Shown here piece by piece: positions 19,301 to 26,703 of a stretch of 64,000 nucleotides of DNA. The stretch comes from Brachybacterium tyrofermentans. Lineage in GTDB: Bacteria > Actinomycetota > Actinomycetes > Actinomycetales > Dermabacteraceae. Location of the stretch: the NCBI RefSeq assembly GCF_014897585.1, contig NZ_JABUXW010000002.1:218884-282883 (forward strand), written 5' to 3'. Made by a program: the position numbers and the translations under genes. The notes under the pieces were generated by a model. The model saw only the letters and a program-made list of their open reading frames with translations. It ran no database searches and was not told the origin of the DNA. Position 1 is the first letter of the stretch. Each line of letters starts with the position of its first letter.

Positions 19301-20210
19301 CCACAGCGTGCTCATCGACCATGAGAACGGCGACACCTGGACGCCCCTGTCGTACCTGTCCGACGACCAGGGACGCTTCAACGTCTACGACTCCTCGCTC
19401 TCGGAGTTCGCCGCGCTCGGCTTCGAGTACGGCTACTCGGTGGAGAACCCCGAGTCGCTCGTGCTCTGGGAGGCGCAGTTCGGCGACTTCGTCAACGGCG
19501 CACAGACCATCATCGACGAGTTCATCTCGGCCTCGGAGCAGAAGTGGGGCCAGAACTCGAGCGTCGTGCTCCTGCTCCCCCACGGTTACGAGGGCCAGGG
19601 ACCGGACCACTCCTCCGCACGCATCGAGCGCTTCCTGCAGATGTGCGCCGAGAACAACATGCGGGTCTCGGCCCCGTCGACCCCGGCGAGCTACTTCCAC
19701 CTGCTGCGCCGGCAGGCCAAGCTCGAGCCGAAGCGACCGCTGATCGTCTTCACCCCGAAGTCGATGCTGCGCAACAAGGCCGCCGTCAGCTCCGTCGAGG
19801 ACTTCACCACCGGTGGCTTCGAGCCCGTGCTGGCCGACACCACCGTCGACCCCTCGGCGGTCAAGCGCGTCCTGCTCACCTCGGGCAAGGTCTACTGGGA
19901 TCTCGCCGCCTGGCGGGAGAAGCAGGAGGTGACCGATACCGCGATCGTGCGCATCGAGCAGCTCTACCCGCTGCCCACCGAGGAGATCCTCGAGGTGCTC
20001 GCGGCCTACCCCGACGCCGAGCTCACCTGGGTCCAGGAGGAGCCGCAGAACCAGGGCGCCTGGACCTTCATGGCCGTGAACTTCGCGGTCGAGGTGGGGC
20101 GCACGTTGAAGGTCGTGGCGCGTGCCGCCTCGGCCTCCCCGGCGACCGGCTCCAACGCCACGCACAAGGCCGAGCAGGAAGACCTGATCGCCCGAGCTTT
20201 CGAGTCCTGA
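16377..20210 (+). CDS. kgd: Multifunctional 2-oxoglutarate decarboxylase/dehydrogenase (E1-E2 fusion)
   Basis: Thiamine-diphosphate enzyme at the 2-oxoglutarate node of the TCA cycle. The 1277 residues start with the E1 N-terminal segment NQWLVDSLREQWQQD, then a 90-residue Ala/Pro-rich linker, an acyltransferase domain of E2 type (STYDHRIIQGAASGEF), and the E1 core with the ThDP region GMSHRGRLNVLSN, GDAAFAGQGVV, INNQIGFTT and RRGHNEGDDP, ending with a transketolase-like domain. There is no lipoyl domain, as in mycobacterial Kgd and corynebacterial OdhA, where lipoyl-E2 is supplied by the pyruvate complex. The start is GTG; a TAGGCT at 16325-16330 may be the -10. A perfect hairpin follows the stop. 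Confidence 0.96.
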   Translation: MSQQTQGSENSEFGPNQWLVDSLREQWQQDPSSVDPSWAEYFSSRGDLTPAAPAADEPSPGSPPAAMEQQEKTPEDASPQAAPATQADPPPAAPEPAPAPEAPSSQAAPAAASPQRAKEAAPVNDEPAKAAPQPTPSVSTTSDRPAKIPTSTAQIPVVELREPETVKLRGPAAAVVRNMNESLEVPTATSVRDVPVKLLFDNRIVINNHLKRNRAGKVSFTHLIGWAMIEAITEITDMNNGFAVDEKGKPLLLKREDINFGLAIDMPRADGSRGLVVPSIKGAQRFDFLGFWKAYEEVVKKARGGKLTMDDFAHTTVSLTNPGGIGTVHSIPRLMQGQGTIVGVGAMDYPAQFQGASPATLADLAVSKVMTLTSTYDHRIIQGAASGEFLKRMGDKLLGKEGFYDRVFAALRIPYQPIRWVPDNPFKDSKSERLARVMDLIHSFRVRGHLMADTDPLQYRVRNHPDLDVETYGLTLWDLDRTFPTRGLGGKDEMPLRDILGVLRDAYSRTIGVEYMHISDPDERAWIQDRMETPRRPFDKVEHTHIMDRLNAAEAFETFLQTKFVGQKRFSLEGGESVIPMLDAVLHGAAHAGVDEVCIGMSHRGRLNVLSNLAGKSYGQIFQEFEGNFGQNPGSGDVKYHLGTEGTYTSHDGETTKVYLAANPSHLEAVNPVLEGIARAKQDRLERPEEFPVLPILVHGDAAFAGQGVVTETLNLSELRGYRTGGTVHVVINNQIGFTTLPDSSRSSFYSTDVAKSTQLPIFHVNGDDPEACVRVAEIAFSYRQKFHRDVVIDMVCYRRRGHNEGDDPSMTQPQMYSLINDKPSTRKLYMEALIERGDLTEDETEGLVRNFQEHLDEAFAATRAGASEVDPDSSVQGLELPASQRTPSSEHGAVETAVSTDVLSHIGRSFGEVPDSFSVHPKLMTVLTRRQQMSTDGKIDWSYGELLAFGSLLMEGRRVRLAGQDSRRGTFVQRHSVLIDHENGDTWTPLSYLSDDQGRFNVYDSSLSEFAALGFEYGYSVENPESLVLWEAQFGDFVNGAQTIIDEFISASEQKWGQNSSVVLLLPHGYEGQGPDHSSARIERFLQMCAENNMRVSAPSTPASYFHLLRRQAKLEPKRPLIVFTPKSMLRNKAAVSSVEDFTTGGFEPVLADTTVDPSAVKRVLLTSGKVYWDLAAWREKQEVTDTAIVRIEQLYPLPTEEILEVLAAYPDAELTWVQEEPQNQGAWTFMAVNFAVEVGRTLKVVARAASASPATGSNATHKAEQEDLIARAFES

Positions 20211-20216
20211 GCGCCG

Positions 20217-20250
20217 GGTGGGGGTCGCGGGTTCGCCCGCGACCCCCACC
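20217..20250 (+). terminator. Hairpin terminator after kgd
   Basis: A perfect 15-bp stem, GGTGGGGGTCGCGGG with its complement, around a TTCG loop, starting seven bases after the kgd stop. It has no T run, as is common for actinobacterial hairpin terminators. Confidence 0.75.
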
Positions 20251-20293
20251 GTCGTTACAGTTGACGTTCCCGTCCCAGGCCCAGGAGGTCCCG

Positions 20294-20938
20294 GTGCAGA
20301 CTGTGCCCACATCGAACGCCACGGATCCGGATCCCCGGATCCGGATCATCGCGCTCGGAGACGAGCTCCTCGCCGGAATCGGTGACGCCCGCGCTCTGGG
20401 CTGGCTCGGCCGTGCCGTCGCCAGCGAGCAGGGGGCACGCAATCGCATCGACGTGTTCACCTCTGCCCTGCCCGGCGAGTCCTCCGCATCCCTCGCGGAC
20501 CGCTGGGACGACGAGGTGCAGCGTCGGATGGACCAGTCCGCGCAGTCCGACGGCAGCATCGACCACCGCATCGTGCTGGCCATGGGGCGCGCCGACGTCG
20601 GCGCCGGGCTCTCCCTGGCCCGTTCCCGCCTCAACCTGGCCAAGGTGCTCGACGGTCTCGAGCGGCTGCGGATCCCGGCGTTCGTGGTCGGCCCGCCGCC
20701 CAGCAGCGATCCGGGGATCACGCAGGGCGTCCGGGAGCTGTCGGGCGCCTTCGAGGACGTCTGCTCGCGCCGTCGCATCCCCTACGTGGACCTCGTCAGC
20801 GGGCTCGTCGGGCACGAGCAGTGGGAATCCGATGTCGCCCGGGCGCCGGGAGACCATCCGGGACAGACCGGCTACGGACTCATGGCCTGGCTGGTCCTGC
20901 ACGGAGGCTTCGGCTCCTGGCTGGGGACATCCTCCTGA
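20294..20938 (+). CDS. SGNH/GDSL-type hydrolase-like protein
   Basis: The 214-residue protein begins VQTVPTSNATDPDPRIRIIALGDELLAGIGDARALGWLGR, which matches block I of SGNH hydrolases except that the catalytic serine position of GDS is replaced by Glu (GDELLAG). Later blocks are weak: LAMGRADVGAG occupies the place of the GxND block and DHPGQTGYGLMAWLV that of the C-terminal DxxH block. It may thus be an inactive or altered member. GTG at 20294 follows AGGAGG by five bases. It stands alone between two hairpins. The fold is likely; the activity is unknown. Confidence 0.75.
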   Translation: MQTVPTSNATDPDPRIRIIALGDELLAGIGDARALGWLGRAVASEQGARNRIDVFTSALPGESSASLADRWDDEVQRRMDQSAQSDGSIDHRIVLAMGRADVGAGLSLARSRLNLAKVLDGLERLRIPAFVVGPPPSSDPGITQGVRELSGAFEDVCSRRRIPYVDLVSGLVGHEQWESDVARAPGDHPGQTGYGLMAWLVLHGGFGSWLGTSS

Positions 20939-21046
20939 CGACGTGACCTCCGCCTCAGCGGGGTCGACCGGCCCGTTCCACGAGGGGACGAGGTCACACG
21001 ATGTGGCACAATCGTCGGGTTACCCGGGCGAAGGAAGGAGAACGTG

Positions 21047-21121
21047 ATGAGCAAGCGAGGACGTAAGCGCAAGTCTCGCCGTAAGAACGGCGCGAATCAC
21101 GGCAAGCGCCCCAACTGCTGA
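21047..21121 (+). CDS. Ribosomal protein bL37 (24 residues)
   Basis: A 24-codon gene encoding a very basic peptide that starts MSKRGRKRKSRRKNG and ends ANHGKRPNC. It matches the small actinobacterial 50S protein bL37 (AURKAIP1/COX24-like peptide family), known from mycobacterial ribosome structures, in length and in the ending ANHGKRPN. AAGGAAGGAG lies seven bases before the ATG, a CACAAT -10 candidate is at 21007-21012, and a very strong hairpin begins 20 bases after the stop. It is thus a single-gene unit and is easily missed by gene callers. Confidence 0.88.
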   Translation: MSKRGRKRKSRRKNGANHGKRPNC

Positions 21122-21140
21122 CCGTGATGCCGCTGTTCGC

Positions 21141-21189
21141 GGCATGACAGAGGGCCCCTCCCGTCTCGGGAGGGGCCCTCTGTCATGCC
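21141..21189. terminator. Bidirectional 23-bp hairpin terminator
   Basis: Perfect inverted repeat with 23-bp arms and a TCT loop, containing GACAGAGGGCCCCTCCCG. It lies between the bL37 gene and the convergent rsrA gene and can end transcription in both directions. Confidence 0.85.
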
Positions 21190-21203
21190 CGGCCGTACCG
21201 AGC

Positions 21204-21572
21204 TCAGCTGCCCGGGATCTCCCGCTCGACGCTGGTGGAGGTGATGCGCACGCTGGTCGTCCCGTCGACCTCGGTGGTCCGCGTGACAGAGACGGTGCGG
21301 CACTGCACGGCGATCCGCTCCCGGAGGGAGGTCGGCGCGCGGTCCTCGGTGCAGCTGCGGCGCACGAGCTCCTTGATGCGCCGCACGCGCTCCCATTCGT
21401 CGGCGCACTCGGGGCAGTCCTCCGTGTGCCGCGCCATCCGCTCGACGGTCTCGCGCGGGAGCTCACCGTCCAGAGCTTCGTCGAGCCGATAGCGCGGGTC
21501 GCGCCGGCTCTCCGGCGTGGGTCCGTCCGCGCTGGGATCGGCGTCGCGTGCCGTCTTCTCGTCCTGGTTCAT
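21204..21572 (-). CDS. rsrA: Zinc-binding anti-sigma factor, RsrA-like
   Basis: Predicted antagonist of the sigma factor encoded just upstream. The 122-residue protein has the ZAS core motif His49-x3-Cys53-x2-Cys56 (HTEDCPEC), plus Cys74 and Cys91. In Streptomyces RsrA a further N-terminal cysteine is a zinc ligand and forms the redox disulfide; here the aligned N-terminal part ([17 protein letters not shown]) has no cysteine at all. The C-terminal 35 residues ([20 protein letters not shown]) are Thr/Ser-rich and not part of the fold. The ATG overlaps the sigR stop codon (ATGA). The pairing with sigR is clear; redox sensing by the classical switch is doubtful. Confidence 0.85.
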   Translation of the reverse strand: MNQDEKTARDADPSADGPTPESRRDPRYRLDEALDGELPRETVERMARHTEDCPECADEWERVRRIKELVRRSCTEDRAPTSLRERIAVQCRTVSVTRTTEVDGTTSVRITSTSVEREIPGS

Positions 21573-22273
21573 CGTTCCTCCTCCCGGTCCATCGATCGGG
21601 TGTCGTCCTGGTCGGTCCCGCTCGTGGCGGGGGCCGAGGGATCCTCGCGCAGGTATCCGCTGCGATAGGCATAGTCGGAGAGCATCTCGCGCAGCTGGCG
21701 CCGACCGCGATGCAGCCGGGACATCACGGTGCCGATGGGGGTGCCCATGATCTCCGCGATCTCCTTGTAGGCGAAGCCTTCGACGTCCGCGTAGTAGACA
21801 GCCATGCGGTAGTCCTCCCGCAGCTCGCCCAGCGCGTCCTTGACCGCGGAGTCCGGCAGGTGGTCGAGCGCCTCGGTCTCCGCGGAGCGCAGTCCGCTGC
21901 TGGTGTGCGAGCCGACCTCGGCGAGCTGCCAGTCCTCGACCGTGTCGCTCCAGGCCTCCTTGGGCCGGCGCTGCTTCTGCCGGTACGTCGAGATGTATCC
22001 GTTGGTCATGATCCGGTACAGCCAGGCACGCATGTTCGTGCCGGGCGTGAAGCGGTCCCGGGCGCGGAAGGCCTTCATGAAGGTCTCCTGGACCAGGTCC
22101 TCCGCATCGTGGGGATTGCGGGTCATCCGGAGCGCGCCGCCGTAGAGCGAATCGAGGTGGGACAGGGCCTCGGACTCGAAATCGAAATCGGCGACATCAC
22201 CGACGGCGTCACCATCCGGCGCGCCGTCCGGAAGGCCCGTATCAGGGCTCGGGGCGGAATCTGTCTGGGTCAT
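21569..22273 (-). CDS. sigR: ECF sigma factor SigR (thiol-oxidative stress)
   Basis: Alternative sigma factor of the SigR/SigH group that controls thioredoxin and mycothiol genes. The 234-residue protein has sigma-2 ([49 protein letters not shown]) and sigma-4 ([34 protein letters not shown]) regions. The start at 22273 follows GGAGGGCG. The frame remains open upstream with ATG codons at 22333 and 22408, so a longer form like Streptomyces SigR-prime could exist. A promoter matching the SigR consensus lies upstream (22449-22474), implying autoactivation. rsrA follows with an ATGA overlap. Confidence 0.93.
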   Translation of the reverse strand: MTQTDSAPSPDTGLPDGAPDGDAVGDVADFDFESEALSHLDSLYGGALRMTRNPHDAEDLVQETFMKAFRARDRFTPGTNMRAWLYRIMTNGYISTYRQKQRRPKEAWSDTVEDWQLAEVGSHTSSGLRSAETEALDHLPDSAVKDALGELREDYRMAVYYADVEGFAYKEIAEIMGTPIGTVMSRLHRGRRQLREMLSDYAYRSGYLREDPSAPATSGTDQDDTRSMDREEER

Positions 22274-22575
22274 CGCCCTCCAACCTACGCCAGGTCGACG
22301 GGGAGCACCCTGCCTCAGCACCGCTGTCGCCATACGCGCTCCATCACTCCGGTCCGCTGTCGTCTCGTCCCTGAGCTCCGTCCGGTGCGTTCCGGCACCT
22401 TCGGGGAGCATGCTCTGGGGAACCGAGCTCTCCGGTTCACCAGGGTGCAACGCTTCGGGCATCACGAATGTTCCCCGGGCGGTAGTCTGGATGCCGGTGA
22501 CCTACCGGACAGTGCGCCCCGCCCTGTCCCGGCACCACCGGAACTGCTTGCCCCCGTACAGAACGTGAGGACACC
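22274..22575. other. Divergent intergenic region sigR / DoxX gene
   Basis: About 300 bases containing the SigR-type promoter, the long sigR leader with two extra in-frame ATG codons (22408, 22333), and the DoxX gene promoter candidate plus GAGGACACC ribosome site. No other gene seen. Confidence 0.5.
22449..22474 (-). promoter_or_regulatory. SigR-dependent promoter of sigR-rsrA
   Basis: On the minus strand GGAAC (22470-22474) is followed after exactly 18 bases by GTT (22449-22451) in GTTGC. This fits the known SigR/SigH consensus GGAAT-N18/19-GTT. Transcription would start near 22440, leaving a leader of about 165 bases before the sigR ATG. On the opposite strand TAGTCT at 22483-22488 could serve the divergent DoxX gene. 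Confidence 0.75.
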
Positions 22576-23142
22576 ATGGCCCTGGTCCGACGCATCGCTC
22601 GTCCCCTGCTCGCCGCTCCCTTCATCCTCGAAGGAGTGCGCACCGTCATGCGCCCCGAGCGCGAGATCGACGTCTACCCCCAGGCGTTCGACGCGTTCGA
22701 CTCGACGCTCGCCAAGACGTCGGCCCCGAGCTTCCTGGACGCCCGCACCGTCGTGCGAGCCGCCGGAGCCGTCGCCGCGGGCGCCGGTGTCCTCTACGCC
22801 ACCAACCGCTACCCGCGAGCCGCCGCTGCGGCCCTCCTGATGACCACGTCGGTCGGTTGGGCCGGCCGCAAGAAGGTCTGGGAGCTCCGCGGCGAGGAGC
22901 GCACCCAGGAGATCCAGTCGATCCTCACCGACGCCGGCCTGCTCGGCGGCGTGCTGCTGGCCGTGGTCGACCATGATGGGCGCCCGTCGCTCGGCTACCA
23001 GGTCAACCAGTTCGTCGAGCGCAGCCAGAAGAAGGCCGCCGCGAAGCAGCGCGAGCTGGAGAAGAAGTCCGAGCAGCTGGAGAAGAAGGCGAGGAGCGCG
23101 GTGGGAACCGCCCAGAAGCAGCTCGCCGCCCAGCGAGGCTGA
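22576..23142 (+). CDS. DoxX family membrane protein
   Basis: Integral membrane protein of the DoxX family, 188 residues. It begins MALVRRIARPLLAAPFILEGVRTV, typical of the family, with membrane segments at about 9-24, 58-75, 79-95 and 113-129. The C-terminal 45 residues form a charged, probably coiled-coil helix (KKAAAKQRELEKKSEQLEKK). Some DoxX proteins in mycobacteria take part in a membrane oxidoreductase complex with superoxide dismutase; the position next to sigR-rsrA fits a redox role but this is inference. The stop is six bases before aroA. Confidence 0.88.
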   Translation: MALVRRIARPLLAAPFILEGVRTVMRPEREIDVYPQAFDAFDSTLAKTSAPSFLDARTVVRAAGAVAAGAGVLYATNRYPRAAAAALLMTTSVGWAGRKKVWELRGEERTQEIQSILTDAGLLGGVLLAVVDHDGRPSLGYQVNQFVERSQKKAAAKQRELEKKSEQLEKKARSAVGTAQKQLAAQRG

Positions 23143-23148
23143 CGCCCG

Positions 23149-24477
23149 GTGGTCTCCGAGGTGCTGTGGACCGCTCCGGTCGCTGATCGGCCCGTCGACG
23201 CCCTGGTCCGGGTGCCGGGGTCGAAATCCCTGACCGCACGGTGGATGCTGCTGGCAGCCGCCGCGGACGAGCCGTCCGAGCTGCGAGGAGCCCTCGTCTC
23301 CCGCGACACCCGCCTGATGAGGGATGCCCTGGAGCGTCTCGGAGCGACCCTCGAGGTGCGGGACGACTCCCTGCTGGTGACCCCGCTCCCGCCTCCGTCG
23401 GAGCATCCGGAGCCGCCGGTCGAGATCCACACCGGTCTGGCCGGCACCGTGATGCGCTTCGTCCCGATGCTCGCCGCCCTGCACCACGGGGATGTTCGCT
23501 TCACCGGTGACGAAGGTGCCCTGGCCCGCCCCATGGGGCCGGTCATCGACGTCCTGCGCCAGCAGGGGGTCGAGGTCACAGAGCACGGCGAGCCCGGCCA
23601 CCTCCCCCTGACTGTGCACGGCACGGGCCGCCTCAGCGGCGGGACCGTCGAGGTCGATGCGTCGGCCTCGAGCCAGTTCATCTCGAACGCCCTGCTGGTC
23701 GCGGCCCGCGCCGAGGCGGATCTCGAACTGGTGCACGTGGGCGCGACGCTCCCCTCGCTGCCTCACATCGAGATGACGCTGGAGACCCTTCGTCAGGTCG
23801 GCATCGACGGATCGCACAGCACGGACGACCAGGGACGTCATCGGTGGCATGTGGGCACCGGCGCGATCCGGCCCGTCCGCATCGTCGTCGAGCCCGATCT
23901 CTCCAATGCCGGGCCCTTCCTGGCCGCAGCACTGGTCACCGGCGGCACGATCGCGGTGGACGACTGGCCCGAGACCACCACGCAGCCCGGCGATGCCTAC
24001 CGCGACCTGCTCACCCGGATGGGTGCGGAGGTCTGGCGCGAGGACCGGTCGATCTGCGTGCGCGGCACCGGCTCCCTCCACGGGATCGACGCCGACCTGT
24101 CCGCGGTCGGCGAGCTGACACCCACCATCGCGGCTCTCGCCGCGCTGGCCGATTCCCCCTCCACCCTGCGCGGTGTGGGCCATCTGCGCGGCCACGAGAC
24201 GGACCGGTTGAAGGCGCTGGCCACGGAGCTCACCAAGCTCGGTGCCCGCACCCTCGAGCTGGAGGACGGTCTGGAGATCCATCCGGGCGAGCTCACCGGC
24301 ACCGTCTTCGAGACCTACGAGGACCACCGGATGGCCACGGCCGCCGCGATCATCGGGCTGCGCGTGCCCGAGCTGCGCGTGATCAACATCAGCACCACCC
24401 AGAAGACCCTCCCGGACTTCGTGGGGATGTGGCTGTCGATGCTGCACACCGAGCCGGCGGCGGACGGCGACGCGTGA
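23149..24477 (+). CDS. aroA: 3-phosphoshikimate 1-carboxyvinyltransferase (EPSP synthase)
   Basis: Sixth step of the shikimate pathway: joins phosphoenolpyruvate to shikimate-3-phosphate. The 442-residue protein contains VPGSKSLTARWMLLAAAA with the substrate-binding Lys-Ser, the GLAGTVMRFVPMLAAL signature, DASASSQFISNALL, DLSNAGPFLAAAL and TYEDHRMATAAAIIGL. The TGLAGTVMR form differs slightly from the usual NAGTA loop. The start GTG at 23149 follows the DoxX gene by six bases; a second GTG lies 12 bases further. The stop overlaps the rsgA GTG (GTGA). aroA-rsgA-hisN is a common actinobacterial order. Confidence 0.95.
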   Translation: MVSEVLWTAPVADRPVDALVRVPGSKSLTARWMLLAAAADEPSELRGALVSRDTRLMRDALERLGATLEVRDDSLLVTPLPPPSEHPEPPVEIHTGLAGTVMRFVPMLAALHHGDVRFTGDEGALARPMGPVIDVLRQQGVEVTEHGEPGHLPLTVHGTGRLSGGTVEVDASASSQFISNALLVAARAEADLELVHVGATLPSLPHIEMTLETLRQVGIDGSHSTDDQGRHRWHVGTGAIRPVRIVVEPDLSNAGPFLAAALVTGGTIAVDDWPETTTQPGDAYRDLLTRMGAEVWREDRSICVRGTGSLHGIDADLSAVGELTPTIAALAALADSPSTLRGVGHLRGHETDRLKALATELTKLGARTLELEDGLEIHPGELTGTVFETYEDHRMATAAAIIGLRVPELRVINISTTQKTLPDFVGMWLSMLHTEPAADGDA

Positions 24478-25589
24478 GCCGCTCGGCCCGCGAGTACGAC
24501 GAGTCCGACGTCCGGGTGCGGCCCAACCGCCGCGGCTCCCGGCCTCGCACGAAGGATCGTCCCAAGCACGAGGACGCGATCACGGCGCGCGTGGTGTCGG
24601 TGGACCGCGGCCGCTGGCGCACCGTCGTCGCGGCAGGGACCCCCGAGGAGCGCACCGTCACCGCGATGCGCGCCCGGGAGCTCGGCCGCTCCCCCGTCGT
24701 GCCCGGCGACCTGGTCGCGCTCGTCGGGGACACCTCCGGCCGCGACGGCTCCCTCGCCCGGATCGTGCGGATCCTGGAGCGCACCTCCTTCCTGCGGCGC
24801 AGCGCGGACGACGACGACTCCACGGAGCGCCCCCTGGTCGCCAACGTGGACCTCATGGTCATGGTCTCCGCGGTGGCTGATCCGGAGCCTCGCGGCGGCA
24901 TGATCGACCGCTGCCTGGTCGCCGCCTATGTGGCCGGGATCGATGCTCTGCTGGTGCTGACCAAGGCCGATCTGCGCTCCCCCGAGCAGTTCCTGCACGC
25001 CTACGCACCGCTCGGGCTCGAGCACGTGGTCACCCAGCGCGAGGACTCCGGCGAGATCATCGGGCTCGAGGAGGTGCGCGAGCGTCTCGACGGGCGGGTC
25101 AGCGTTCTCATCGGCCACTCGGGCGTCGGCAAGTCCACCCTCATCAATGCTCTGGTCCCGGGAACGGACCGCGCCATCGGCGTGGTCAACGACGTCACCG
25201 GGCGCGGCCGGCACACCTCGTCGTCCGCACTCGCGATGCAGCTCCCCGGCGCCGAAAGCTCCGAAAGTTCTGACAGCGCCGAAGGCACTGAAGGTTCTGA
25301 AGGCGCTGCACGGTCGGAAGGCGCCCGGGGCTGGGTGATCGACACCCCCGGCGTCCGGTCCTTCGGCCTGGGACATGTCGACCCCGACGAGCTGCTCGAC
25401 GCCTTCGCCGACCTCGCCGCGCTCGCAGAATCATGCCCCCGTGGTTGCACCCATCTCGAGGACGCCTCCGATTGCGCCCTCGACGCCCTGGTCGCCGAGG
25501 GGAAGGCCGGGAGCGCCGGGGCCGCCCGTCTGGTCTCGTACCGGCGCCTTGCCGTCACCCTGCGGAAGAACGATCCCTGGGCCCTCTGA
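24474..25589 (+). CDS. rsgA: Ribosome small-subunit GTPase RsgA
   Basis: Circularly permuted GTPase that checks late 30S maturation. The 371-residue protein has an N-terminal OB domain, G4 TKAD at 163-166, G1 GHSGVGKST at 214-222, the switch region GRGRHTSSS, G3 DTPG at 290-293, and the C-terminal zinc knuckle (ESCPRGCTHLEDASDCAL). Between switch I and G3 there is a Glu/Ser/Gly-rich insert at residues about 259-286 (25248-25331), encoded by GAA, AGT, TCT and ACT codons that are rare elsewhere here. The normal family loop is only a few residues. The GTG start overlaps the aroA stop. Function is very likely conserved despite the insert. Confidence 0.94.
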   Translation: MSRSAREYDESDVRVRPNRRGSRPRTKDRPKHEDAITARVVSVDRGRWRTVVAAGTPEERTVTAMRARELGRSPVVPGDLVALVGDTSGRDGSLARIVRILERTSFLRRSADDDDSTERPLVANVDLMVMVSAVADPEPRGGMIDRCLVAAYVAGIDALLVLTKADLRSPEQFLHAYAPLGLEHVVTQREDSGEIIGLEEVRERLDGRVSVLIGHSGVGKSTLINALVPGTDRAIGVVNDVTGRGRHTSSSALAMQLPGAESSESSDSAEGTEGSEGAARSEGARGWVIDTPGVRSFGLGHVDPDELLDAFADLAALAESCPRGCTHLEDASDCALDALVAEGKAGSAGAARLVSYRRLAVTLRKNDPWAL

Positions 25590-25758
25590 CGGACTTCCGG
25601 CAGGGGCTCAGGTAGACGCTCAGGTAGACGCTCAGAACGGCACCACCTCATGTGTGCTCTCCCGCCGCGGCCTCCCCCGGGATCCGCGACGGGGCGCACT
25701 CGACCGCCGGAGCGCAGACCACTCCGCGTCGCTGCGCGGTCGGAGCGATCCGTCGCTC

Positions 25759-25764
25759 TAAGGT
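25759..25764 (+). promoter_or_regulatory. -10 element, leaderless hisN
   Basis: TAAGGT, six bases, then ATG at 25771. No ribosome site. The preceding intergenic DNA also carries two tandem copies of GCTCAGGTAGAC near 25609. Confidence 0.6.
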
Positions 25765-25770
25765 GGGCTC

Positions 25771-26565
25771 ATGTCCAGCCGCTATGCCGATGATCTGCGC
25801 CTCGCCCATGTGCTCGCCGATGCCGTGGATCAGCTGACCATGTCCCGCTTCAAGGCGCAGGACCTCGAGGTCACCACCAAGCCGGATCTCACCGAGGTCA
25901 CCGATGCCGACAAGGCCGCCGAGCAGCTCGTGCGCTCGCAGCTGTCCCGTTCCCGGTCCCGCGACCAGGTGATCGGCGAGGAGTTCGGCAGCACCGGATC
26001 CGCCTCGCGGCAATGGGTGATCGACCCGATCGACGGCACCAGCAACTTCGTGCGCGGGGTGCCCGTGTGGGCGACGCTCATCGGCCTCATCGAGGACGGC
26101 CGCCCCGTCGTCGGCCTGGTCTCCGCGCCCTCGCTCTCCCGCCGCTGGTGGGGCGGGACGGATGCAGGCGCCTGGACCGGTTCGCGGATCAACAAAGCGT
26201 CCCGTCTCCAGGTCTCCCAGGTCAGCCGGGTGGAGGAGGCCTCGCTGTCGTACTCCTCCCTGCACGGCTGGGCAGATCACGATCGTCTCCCCCAGATGCT
26301 CAACCTCATGCAGCGCTTCTGGCGCACCCGGGCCTACGGCGACTTCTGGTCGTACATGCTGGTCGCCGAGGGCGCGGTCGATGCGGCCTGCGAGCCCGAG
26401 CTCGCCCTGCACGACATGGTGGCCCTGGCCCCGATCCTCACGGAGGCCGGTGGTCGCTTCTCCTCGCTCGAGGGCGAGGACGGCCCCTTCGGGGGCAGCG
26501 CGGTCGCCACCAACGGCCTGCTGCACGAGGAGCTCCTCACCGCCCTCGCCCCGCGCGAGCGCTGA
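25771..26565 (+). CDS. hisN: Histidinol-phosphatase HisN (inositol monophosphatase family)
   Basis: Dephosphorylates histidinol phosphate in histidine synthesis. The 264-residue protein has the Li-sensitive phosphatase signatures: TEVTDADKAAEQL, GEEFG, WVIDPIDGTSNFVRGVP with metal-binding Asp residues, and RAYGDFWSYMLVAEGAVDAA near the C-terminus. Genes next to aroA and rsgA in actinobacteria encode HisN, which favours this over a general inositol phosphatase. It appears leaderless (TAAGGT six bases before ATG). Family certain, exact substrate likely. Confidence 0.88.
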   Translation: MSSRYADDLRLAHVLADAVDQLTMSRFKAQDLEVTTKPDLTEVTDADKAAEQLVRSQLSRSRSRDQVIGEEFGSTGSASRQWVIDPIDGTSNFVRGVPVWATLIGLIEDGRPVVGLVSAPSLSRRWWGGTDAGAWTGSRINKASRLQVSQVSRVEEASLSYSSLHGWADHDRLPQMLNLMQRFWRTRAYGDFWSYMLVAEGAVDAACEPELALHDMVALAPILTEAGGRFSSLEGEDGPFGGSAVATNGLLHEELLTALAPRER

Positions 26566-26703
26566 CCCGGCCCGGTCCCTCGGCTGACCGCCTGCTGGTT
26601 CCGCGGCCCGGAGCGGCTGGGGCGGACCTCCCAGACCGCGGTCCGCGCGCATCGGTAGACTTCGGATGTTGTGACCTCGAACCGTGAAGGGATCCCCATC
26701 CAC

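Noticed and set aside
20294..20938. Calling this gene an active GDSL esterase
   Set aside because: The catalytic Ser position is Glu and the other blocks are weak, so only a fold assignment is supported.
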